This document shows, piece after piece, positions 1 through 3,761 of a stretch of DNA of 7,833 nucleotides. The stretch is from Candidatus Yanofskybacteria bacterium RIFOXYD1_FULL_42_10 (lineage in GTDB: Bacteria; Patescibacteriota; Minisyncoccia; 2-02-FULL-40-12; GWA2-44-9): the NCBI GenBank assembly GCA_001795975.1, contig MGLG01000055.1:1-7833 (forward strand), read 5' to 3'. The notes beneath the pieces are model-generated. The model saw only the letters and a program-made list of their open reading frames with translations. It searched no databases and was not told where the DNA came from. Each line of letters begins with the position of its first letter. Position 1 is the stretch's first letter. The position numbers and the translations under genes were made by a program.

Positions 1-255
1 GACGCTCTCGGCCCCATTACTTTTGGTGAAAAAGACGAGCTGATTTTTCTCGGCAAAGAAATTTCTTCAAGCAAAAACTATTCCGAAACAATTGCTTTTC
101 AAATAGATCAGGAAGTGAAAAAACTCATTTTAAAAGCTCTTGCCTCGGCCAAAAAAGTTTTGGAAACCAAAATGGAAACTCTGCGTAAAATTGCCGGAGA
201 ACTTATCGTAAAAGAAACATTGGAACAGAAAGAATTTTACGCGCTGATAGGATAA
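1..255 (+). CDS. ftsH: ATP-dependent zinc metalloprotease FtsH, C-terminal end (5' part outside window)
   Basis: Reading frame 1 is open from the first base to TAA at 253-255 and gives 84 residues. They match the end of the FtsH M41 peptidase domain: LGPITFG near the start, then FLGKEISSSKNYSE, an acidic/basic helix (QIDQEVKKLILKALASAKK), and the closing pattern ...ELIVKETLEQKEFYALIG. In FtsH this is the helical region after the HEXXH zinc site and before the variable tail. FtsH is a hexameric, membrane-anchored AAA+ protease that removes unassembled membrane proteins and some regulators. The AAA and zinc-site parts lie upstream and cannot be checked here. The protein stops right after the conserved E-F-x-x-L-x-G end, so it lacks a long C-terminal tail. 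The identification rests on motif recognition and is quite sure. Confidence 0.93.
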   Translation, partial: DALGPITFGEKDELIFLGKEISSSKNYSETIAFQIDQEVKKLILKALASAKKVLETKMETLRKIAGELIVKETLEQKEFYALIG

Positions 256-295
256 TTTCCCCAAACTCTTTCTCGGCACATCTTTTTTCGGGTAC

Positions 296-320
296 GGATT
301 TTTTGAAGCTTAAAAAATCC
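296..320. other. Perfect 9-bp hairpin after ftsH
   Basis: GGATTTTTT (296-304) and AAAAAATCC (312-320) are exact reverse complements around a 7-nt loop. It lies 40 bp after the ftsH stop codon and could mark the end of that transcript. It has no T-run following the 3' arm on either strand, so it is not a standard intrinsic terminator. Its function is unknown. Confidence 0.5.
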
Positions 321-332
321 TGAAGTTCTCGC

Positions 333-382
333 CGAGGCGATTCCAGTGCCGGCTAAAGCGCGGCACTAAAACCTTCGCCTTG
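333..382. other. Two nested stems in the ftsH-tRNA intergenic region
   Basis: The outer stem is CGAGGCGA (333-340) with TCGCCTTG (375-382): 8 pairs including one G-T. Inside it is a second stem, GTGCCG (346-351) with CGGCAC (361-366), whose loop can pair further (GC...GC). The fold would be a single irregular stem of about 50 nt, more GC-rich than its surroundings. It does not match tmRNA, RNase P RNA, SRP RNA or 6S RNA signatures that I can recognise. It may be a small RNA, a processing structure in the tRNA leader, or chance. The rest of 256-464 shows no credible coding region. Confidence 0.35.
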
Positions 383-428
383 ACCGTCGGGCTCGAAACC
401 CCCTCCAAAAGATAAGCCTTCAACGAGT

Positions 429-458
429 TTGAGAAATCAGTGCAAAAAGATAATTAAT
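429..458 (+). promoter_or_regulatory. Weak candidate promoter for the tRNA pair
   Basis: A -35-like TTGAGA (429-434) lies 18 bp before a -10-like ATTAAT (453-458), and the -10 ends 6 bp before the first base of tRNA-Ile. An overlapping GATAAT (449-454) is a better -10 match but sits only 14 bp from the same -35. The region is AT-rich directly in front of the mature 5' end, as expected for a tRNA promoter with a very short leader. Neither box is strong. Confidence 0.3.
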
Positions 459-464
459 CACCAT

Positions 465-539
465 GCGGCCGTAGCTCAACGGTGGAGCAAGGTCCTTATA
501 AGACCGAGGCTGATGGTTCGAATCCATCCGGCCGCACCA
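465..539 (+). tRNA. tRNA-Ile (anticodon UAU)
   Basis: A full 75-nt cloverleaf can be drawn. The acceptor is GCGGCCG/CGGCCGC (465-471 with 529-535), the D stem GCTC/GAGC, and the T stem GATGG/CCATC with loop TTCGAAT. The discriminator is A and CCA is encoded at 537-539. The anticodon loop is CTTATAA (495-501), giving anticodon TAT at 497-499, which reads the isoleucine codon AUA. The anticodon stem has four good pairs and an A-G mismatch at 27-43. Most bacteria read AUA with a CAU tRNA carrying lysidine; a genomic UAU tRNA is a less common solution. The gene lies 10 bp before tRNA-Val and is probably co-transcribed with it. Confidence 0.9.
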
Positions 540-549
540 GAAAGGAAAA

Positions 550-621
550 GCGCGCTTAGCTCAGTGGTAGAGCGACTCGTTTACACCGAGTAGGTCGGGG
601 GTTCAATCCCCTCAGCGCGCA
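550..621 (+). tRNA. tRNA-Val (anticodon UAC)
   Basis: The cloverleaf is complete and almost perfectly paired. The acceptor is GCGCGCT/AGCGCGC (550-556 with 614-620), the D stem GCTC/GAGC, the anticodon stem ACTCG/CGAGT with loop TTTACAC, and the T stem GGGGG/CCCTC with loop TTCAATC. Anticodon TAC lies at 582-584 and reads GUA and other GUN codons. The discriminator is A621. Unlike its neighbour, CCA is not encoded: the genome continues CAC, so CCA must be added by the nucleotidyltransferase. The 3' end CGCACAC (618-624) can also pair with GTGTGCG at 636-642. The last 18 bases of the gene plus CAC recur at 775-795. Confidence 0.96.
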
Positions 622-624
622 CAC
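604..624 (+). repeat. 21-bp direct repeat, copy 1 (3' end of tRNA-Val)
   Basis: This copy runs from inside the T loop, through the 3' T stem and acceptor strand, to CAC just past the discriminator base. An identical copy lies at 775-795, 171 bp away start to start. A repeated tRNA 3' end is the usual mark of a tRNA-targeted integration site (attL/attR), but the enclosed 150 bp (625-774) hold no gene. It could instead come from local duplication. Confidence 0.9.
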
Positions 625-648
625 GAATAAAATGAGTGTGCGTAATTA

Positions 649-674
649 ACGCAAGTAAACTGCTTTACTTGCGT
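649..674 (+). other. Perfect 11-bp hairpin downstream of tRNA-Val
   Basis: ACGCAAGTAAA (649-659) and TTTACTTGCGT (664-674) are exact reverse complements around a CTGC tetraloop. The left arm's ACGCA could alternatively pair with TGCGT at 639-643, so two mutually exclusive folds are possible. No T-tract follows, so it is not a typical terminator. It may be a 3' processing or stabilising structure, or part of a larger folded RNA reaching to 782. Confidence 0.6.
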
Positions 675-675
675 C

Positions 676-782
676 GGGGATTGAATGCCAGAGCGATGTT
701 ATTTTCGCAAATGGCGAAAATAACCGCGAGGCAAGCCTATGGCCGAGCATTCGGAAGAACGCGAAAGCTGGAGGCAATCCCC
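676..782 (+). ncRNA. Candidate structured RNA or folded element of unknown function
   Basis: The segment closes on itself with GGGGATTG (676-683) pairing with CAATCCCC (775-782), followed inward by CCAG (688-691) with CTGG (768-771). Inside are a perfect 11-bp hairpin, GTTATTTTCGC/GCGAAAATAAC (698-708 with 714-724), and a small one, CCGA/TCGG (743-746 with 751-754). CGCG (725-728) could pair with CGCG (760-763). The 3' closing arm belongs to the duplicated tRNA-Val end, and GTCGGGG at 673-679 also echoes the tRNA's 594-600. The segment therefore looks like a copy of the tRNA T-arm region opened by about 90 bp of folded sequence. No known RNA family is recognised, and transcription is not shown. 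Confidence 0.35.
698..724 (+). other. Perfect 11-bp hairpin inside the structured segment
   Basis: GTTATTTTCGC (698-708) and GCGAAAATAAC (714-724) are exact reverse complements around the loop AAATG. It is the second perfect 11-bp hairpin within 80 bp, which is hard to explain by chance in a non-coding stretch. Confidence 0.6.
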
Positions 783-795
783 TCAGCGCGCACAC
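775..795 (+). repeat. 21-bp direct repeat, copy 2
   Basis: This is identical to 604-624, the 3' end of tRNA-Val. It is not part of a second intact tRNA: the sequence before 775 does not supply the D and anticodon arms. The bases flanking both copies differ (T603/G774 and G625/A796), so 21 bp is the full exact length. Confidence 0.9.
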
Positions 796-837
796 AAATG
801 TAACTTGTTTTGACCGTTGTCTTTTTTTTGTTTGTGT

Positions 838-843
838 TAAACT
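838..843 (+). promoter_or_regulatory. Possible -10 box directly before the 850 gene
   Basis: TAAACT matches four of six -10 positions and ends 6 bp before the ATG at 850. If it is used, the transcript would begin almost at the start codon. The only -35-like sequence is TTGTCT (817-822), 15 bp upstream; a better TTGACC at 810-815 is too far away (22 bp). No Shine-Dalgarno sequence precedes the ATG, which agrees with a leaderless start. Confidence 0.35.
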
Positions 844-849
844 TTAAGT

Positions 850-1488
850 ATGGATACACAAAAAGGTTTTGTCAGCTTAATCCCTTTAATTATTGGTTTT
901 ATCATTTTAGTCGGCATCGGCGGCTATGTCGTTTTTGTTAAACGATATCAAATTCCCACCGCGACAATTACTCCTTCCCCAGCCACTTCATCAAACAAAC
1001 AAACTTACCGAAACAATTTATTTGGAATTGAATTTTTATATCCTAAAGATTGGTTTATTTTTGATAGTAATGAGGGCGATATTCAAGTATTGGATATTTA
1101 TCCAAAATCAGCGCAATCAAACATGGTTAAAAGCTCTTATGTTCATATGGCATTTATACCAAATAGAGAAATAAATTTTGTATGGGGTCCTGGACCAACA
1201 ATAGAAGATTACGAGAAAATGTTTAGCGTGTCTTCAATGACTTGCAATAATTCCCCAGTCTTTGATAACTACGAGGAAATTAAAAATTGCCGATTGATGA
1301 AAATAGGCGATCAAAACAATTTGTTGTTTGAATATTTAGACAACAATAAATGGGAACAAGCTGCATGGATTGCTACTCCAGAAAATAAAAATTTCTTCGG
1401 GTTTATAATAGGAATGACTACAATAAATGACACAAACTTATCGTCAATTTTTAATGAGATTATATCATCTCTTCAGCTTCTGAAATAA
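850..1488 (+). CDS. Membrane-anchored hypothetical protein with extracytoplasmic domain
   Basis: 212 residues; I do not recognise a specific family. Residues 5-30 form one hydrophobic segment (GFVSLIPLIIGFIILVGIGG) after a short N-terminus, followed by basic KR. A Thr/Ser/Pro/Ala-rich linker occupies about 36-48, and a globular domain of about 160 residues follows. The domain begins with NLFGIEFLYPKDW (56-68), a pattern seen at the start of many small secreted domains of PsbP-like or unknown type. Topology would be N-in with the domain outside the cell. Two cysteines (C132, C147) could form a disulfide there. The head (QKGF...) resembles a type IV prepilin in K-G-F but lacks the +5 glutamate, so pilin is not supported. 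No lipobox is present. There is no Shine-Dalgarno site; the ATG follows a possible -10 box closely. It is low in GC compared with the genes to its right. Confidence 0.8.
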   Translation: MDTQKGFVSLIPLIIGFIILVGIGGYVVFVKRYQIPTATITPSPATSSNKQTYRNNLFGIEFLYPKDWFIFDSNEGDIQVLDIYPKSAQSNMVKSSYVHMAFIPNREINFVWGPGPTIEDYEKMFSVSSMTCNNSPVFDNYEEIKNCRLMKIGDQNNLLFEYLDNNKWEQAAWIATPENKNFFGFIIGMTTINDTNLSSIFNEIISSLQLLK

Positions 1489-1549
1489 ATTAAAATTCAA
1501 TTCTATCAAACATTAAAAGTGTCCGATTATCCGGCCATTTTTGATTAGT

Positions 1550-1575
1550 GTTGCACTTGGAGGTTGAATGTACCC
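1550..1575 (+). promoter_or_regulatory. 26-bp conserved promoter-upstream element, copy 1
   Basis: This element begins GTTGCACTTG and ends GTTGAATGTACCC. It is repeated at 7774-7799 with a single mismatch (G1560 versus C7784). In both places a TTGnCA -35 box starts 35 bp after the element's first base, so the distance is identical. This fits an activator site or a conserved extended promoter better than a random repeat. It carries GGAGG, four bases, then ATG, which would open a 9-codon reading frame (MYPKLSCQK, 1568-1597). That frame runs over the proposed -35, so translation of it is doubtful. Confidence 0.7.
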
Positions 1576-1584
1576 CAAACTCTC

Positions 1585-1613
1585 TTGCCAAAAATAAGCG
1601 TTTATGGTAGCAT
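1585..1613 (+). promoter_or_regulatory. Promoter of the uracil-DNA glycosylase gene
   Basis: -35 TTGCCA (1585-1590), a 17-bp spacer, and -10 TAGCAT (1608-1613). The expected transcription start at about 1620 lies only about 3 bases before the ATG at 1623, and there is no Shine-Dalgarno sequence. The mRNA would be leaderless or nearly so. The 26-bp element at 1550-1575 sits 9 bp upstream of the -35. Confidence 0.6.
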
Positions 1614-1622
1614 TAAGCCATA

Positions 1623-2201
1623 ATGACAGAGAAACAGAAACTACAACAGGTTAATGATTCTCTTAAGAAAAAATTTTTAAATAAGAAGTTAGTCTTCGGA
1701 AGGGGTTTTGCTGAGGCAAAAATCGTATTTGTCTGCGAAGCTCCCGGTCCGGAAGAAGAAAAAGAAGGCAAGCCAATCTCCGGCCATTCAGAAAAAATTC
1801 TCAATCAGCTCCTTAGGGCTACTGGCATAGACAAAAACAAGGTCTATGTCACCAATGTCCTTAAGTATTACCCTAAAGACAAAATACCGACTTCAAAAGA
1901 AATCAAATCTTATGTCCCGTTCTTAAAAGAAGAAATAAAAGCGATTGAACCAAGAGTAGTCGTTACTCTCGGCAATATGGCTTTAAACGGCATCGGACTT
2001 CGCCAACCGCTTGATAATATCCACGGCCGTTCGTTTAATTTCGGCTCTTATGACCTCTTGCCGACCTTTCATCCTCAACACGCGGTCAACGATGAACAAA
2101 TCAAAGCCCATCTTCAAAACGATTTTATTAAGCTCCGCGAACTCATCAAAAAACCTTTGGTTCTTGATTCAGAAAAAGAAACATCCACTACGACAATCTA
2201 A
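1623..2201 (+). CDS. Family-4-like uracil-DNA glycosylase lacking the Fe-S cysteines
   Basis: 192 residues, close to the usual family 4 length. The UDG-superfamily motifs are visible: C-E-A-P-G (38-42) for the water-activating loop, GKPISG (49-54), V-T-N-V (76-79) with the uracil-contacting Asn78, V-T-L-G-N-x-A (114-120), and H-P-x-H (150-153) for the catalytic histidine loop. The enzyme would remove uracil from DNA after cytosine deamination, the first step of base excision repair. Family 4 enzymes normally bind a 4Fe-4S cluster through an N-terminal CxxC and two later cysteines (VKC..., AC...). Here the N-terminus has no cysteine and the later two positions are Tyr82 and Tyr97. The Phe of GxPF that stacks on uracil is Ile52. 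So the fold is kept, but cluster and pocket differ. The gene converges on the transketolase C-subunit gene with a 6-bp gap. The tail (DSEKETSTTTI) looks disordered. The start follows from the promoter; ATG is at +3 to +4. Confidence 0.85.
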   Translation: MTEKQKLQQVNDSLKKKFLNKKLVFGRGFAEAKIVFVCEAPGPEEEKEGKPISGHSEKILNQLLRATGIDKNKVYVTNVLKYYPKDKIPTSKEIKSYVPFLKEEIKAIEPRVVVTLGNMALNGIGLRQPLDNIHGRSFNFGSYDLLPTFHPQHAVNDEQIKAHLQNDFIKLRELIKKPLVLDSEKETSTTTI

Positions 2202-2207
2202 AAAAAT

Positions 2208-3230
2208 CTATTTCTTCCTCGCAATCGCTCGCTTCACCGCTTCTTTAATGGACGCAATTCCCATTCCGAAAATTTCTATCAACTCATCCGGTTCGCCTGA
2301 TTCGCCAAATCTGTTTTGAACGCCGATATATTCCTGCGGCACCGGAAAATTTCTTGAAAGCGTTTCGGCAACAGCCGAGCCCAATCCGCCATTTATTTGA
2401 TGTTCCTCCACGCTCACCACCGCGCCTGTCTTTTGAGCCGCTTCAATGATCGTTTTTTCATCAAGCGGTTTGACGGTGTGAGAATTTATAACCATACATT
2501 CAATTCCCTCTTTGGACAATTCCTCGGCAGCAATCAGGGCATTGTACAAAAGCATCCCGCAACCAATTATCACACAATCTGCCGCTTGCCCTGAGTGTAT
2601 TGAAGGGTCGCGAAAAATCTCCGCCTTTCCAATTTCAAACGGCGTTTCTCCGGTTGTAAAAACCGGCGATTTTTCTCTGCCAAATCTTATGTATGTCGGC
2701 TTACTCCGCCAGTTGACGGATAAAGCCGCCGCCGCCGTTGCTTTTCTCGCCTCAATCGCATCGCACGGCACCAAAACCACCATATTTGGCTGAACTCTCA
2801 TCAACGCAATATCTTCAAGCGCCTGATGGGTCGCCCCATCCGGTCCGACTGAAATACCGGCATGAGCGCCGCCGATCTTCACCGGAACATTATTCAAAGA
2901 AATTGTCGTTCTAATCTGTTCGTTATTCCTGCCCGGGCTGAAAACGGCGTATGAAGCAATAAACGGTATCTTGCCGTAATTTGCCATGCCCGATGCCACC
3001 GTCGCCATATTCTGCTCAGCCACGCCGACTTGCACAAACCTCTCCGGAAATTTTTCGGCAAACCAATGAGAGCGGGTTGACTCGGTAAGGTCAGCCGAAA
3101 GCACCACCACTCTTTGGTCTTTCTCCCCCGCCTCAACCAAACCCTTGCCGTATCCGTCGCGAGTTGCCGCCATTTCCAGTTTGGATTTGTCGGACAAATT
3201 GTCTACCAATTTTGCATCGGGATTTATCAT
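2208..3230 (-). CDS. Transketolase, C-terminal subunit
   Basis: 340 residues. This carries the pyrimidine-binding and C-terminal domains of transketolase; the N-terminal half is the separate gene at 3762-4625, and the two must associate to form a thiamine-diphosphate site. It transfers two-carbon ketol units between sugar phosphates in the non-oxidative pentose-phosphate route. Visible features are RDGYGKGL (24-31), VVLSADL (42-48), RFVQVGVAEQNMA (64-76) with the conserved Glu72 that activates thiamine, GGAHAGISVGPDGATHQ for the substrate/cofactor loop, and EEHQINGGLGSAVAE in the last domain. Residues about 208-215 (DPSIHSGQ) look like an insertion between KAEIFR and ADCVIIGCG and are encoded by a REP-like palindrome (2589-2607). 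The first 20 residues exceed the usual start of this family; Met20 is an alternative start. No Shine-Dalgarno precedes either. The gene ends 6 bp from the convergent glycosylase gene. Confidence 0.94.
   Translation of the reverse strand: MINPDAKLVDNLSDKSKLEMAATRDGYGKGLVEAGEKDQRVVVLSADLTESTRSHWFAEKFPERFVQVGVAEQNMATVASGMANYGKIPFIASYAVFSPGRNNEQIRTTISLNNVPVKIGGAHAGISVGPDGATHQALEDIALMRVQPNMVVLVPCDAIEARKATAAAALSVNWRSKPTYIRFGREKSPVFTTGETPFEIGKAEIFRDPSIHSGQAADCVIIGCGMLLYNALIAAEELSKEGIECMVINSHTVKPLDEKTIIEAAQKTGAVVSVEEHQINGGLGSAVAETLSRNFPVPQEYIGVQNRFGESGEPDELIEIFGMGIASIKEAVKRAIARKK
2589..2607 (-). repeat. REP-like palindromic unit inside the transketolase C-subunit gene
   Basis: On the gene's strand this reads CCCTTCAATACACTCAGGG, flanked by GA before and CAAG after. 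It has the form of the widespread CCCTTCGAC...CTCAGGG intergenic repeat found in many bacterial genomes (established knowledge, from memory). It lies wholly in frame and encodes P-S-I-H-S-G, where related proteins usually have a short turn (my expectation). Only one copy is present in this window. Confidence 0.5.
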
Positions 3231-3259
3231 ATTAAAAATTTAATTTTCAACTGCTTATC

Positions 3260-3288
3260 AGGCTGTCCCGCCAACGGCGGGACAGCCT
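3260..3288. repeat. Perfect 13-bp hairpin between the Cys-rich gene and the transketolase C-subunit gene
   Basis: AGGCTGTCCCGCC (3260-3272) and GGCGGGACAGCCT (3276-3288) are exact reverse complements around a 3-nt loop. The arms are very GC-rich in an AT-rich gap. On the minus strand it lies 15 bp after the stop of the small membrane gene and 29 bp before the start of the transketolase C-subunit gene. No T-run follows on either strand, so it is a poor intrinsic terminator. It may be a dispersed palindrome, or an mRNA-stabilising or pausing structure that changes the ratio of the flanking genes. Confidence 0.7.
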
Positions 3289-3303
3289 CCATAAAAAGTT
3301 GAA

Positions 3304-3600
3304 TTATCTGCAACGACCGCAATCTCCGCATCGGCAACCTTCTCCATGCTTACACATCATTCCCTCTCCCATTTTTCCATCTTCCGTCATTTTTTTACCG
3401 GGCATACAACACTTACAAAACTTGGAACCGAATGCCAATAATGACAAGATGATAACATCTTTAAACAAATGTTCTGAATCCATCCACCAGATAGTTGTTA
3501 CTCTCCAGTCCGTCCACCAAAATCCGATAGCGGCAGTCCATGCCAAAACAATCAAAAGTTTGGTTACCAAATGATGATGACATTTACAATTTCCGTGCAT
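3304..3600 (-). CDS. Small Cys/His-rich membrane protein, function unknown
   Basis: 98 residues from the ATG at 3600; I do not recognise a family. The N-terminus MHGNCKCHHH holds two Cys and four His. A first membrane segment spans about 11-29 (LVTKLLIVLAWTAAIGFWW), then a short Trp-rich loop (TDWRVTTIWWMDSEH). A second hydrophobic stretch at about 45-58 ends in KFCKCC, and a Gly/Met/Cys-rich tail follows with CKHGEGCRCGDCGRC (83-97). There are ten Cys and six His in total, all but His44 at or beyond the membrane ends, which suggests metal binding; a zinc, copper or other role cannot be chosen. The two-helix hairpin would place both metal-rich ends on the same side. The start is fixed by AAGGAGGTG 8 bases upstream (core to ATG); a GTG at 3609 overlaps that site and is unlikely. 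It lies between the two transketolase subunit genes and is the only gene here with a strong Shine-Dalgarno site. Confidence 0.75.
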   Translation of the reverse strand: MHGNCKCHHHLVTKLLIVLAWTAAIGFWWTDWRVTTIWWMDSEHLFKDVIILSLLAFGSKFCKCCMPGKKMTEDGKMGEGMMCKHGEGCRCGDCGRCR

Positions 3601-3606
3601 AAAACA

Positions 3607-3615
3607 CACCTCCTT
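3607..3615 (-). promoter_or_regulatory. Strong Shine-Dalgarno site of the Cys-rich gene
   Basis: AAGGAGGTG on the minus strand is a full match to the 16S anti-Shine-Dalgarno, with 8 bases between GGAGG and the ATG at 3600. It decides the start over the GTG at 3609. No other gene in the window has a comparable site. Confidence 0.85.
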
Positions 3616-3622
3616 TCTTATT

Positions 3623-3651
3623 ATTTTAGCGAGCGAGGGGCAAAATGGAAA
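3623..3651 (-). promoter_or_regulatory. Candidate promoter of the Cys-rich gene
   Basis: On the minus strand TTTCCA (3651-3646) is followed by a 17-bp spacer and TAAAAT (3628-3623). It would start transcription just before the Shine-Dalgarno site, giving a leader of about 16 bases. One half (3638-3647, GGGCAAAATG) of a 10-bp inverted repeat covers most of the spacer and the edge of the -35; the other half is CATTTTGCCC at 3727-3736. That placement would suit an operator. A small hairpin, CAAGATA/TATCTTG (3675-3681 with 3694-3700), lies between them. Confidence 0.35.
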
Positions 3652-3761
3652 TTCTTATTTTATCTAACGAAGAGCAAGATAGGAATTTATTCATATCTTG
3701 TCTGAGTGCTGATAAAAGCTCATTTACATTTTGCCCGAGCAAGCCGCGAGGAGGATTCGTT

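Noticed and set aside
259..269. CCCCAAACTCT shared by 259-269 and 1573-1583
   Set aside because: Only 11 bp, no matching flanks and no common position relative to a gene; chance is sufficient.
385..405. T-arm-like GGGCTCGAAACCC near 389-401, suggesting a third tRNA or tmRNA end
   Set aside because: Only three pairs form, and no acceptor, D arm or anticodon arm can be found around it.
604..795. CRISPR-like array
   Set aside because: Only two repeat copies, the repeat is tRNA sequence, and there are no cas genes.
850..1488. Type IV prepilin suggested by the QKGF head of the hypothetical protein
   Set aside because: There is no glutamate at +5 and the hydrophobic segment contains a proline at the wrong place; a simple membrane anchor fits.
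1520..1540. Possible terminator after the 850 gene (CCG-ATTATC-CGG then CCATTTTTG)
   Set aside because: The stem is only three pairs and the T-run is short.
1568..1597. A 9-codon reading frame (MYPKLSCQK) with GGAGG four bases before its ATG, and a similar MYP... frame at 7792
   Set aside because: The frames differ after the third codon and run over the proposed -35 boxes. The conservation covers DNA upstream of the ATG equally, so a promoter element explains it better than a leader peptide.
3601..3609. GTG start at 3609 for the Cys-rich protein
   Set aside because: It overlaps the Shine-Dalgarno site itself; the ATG at 3600 has ideal spacing.
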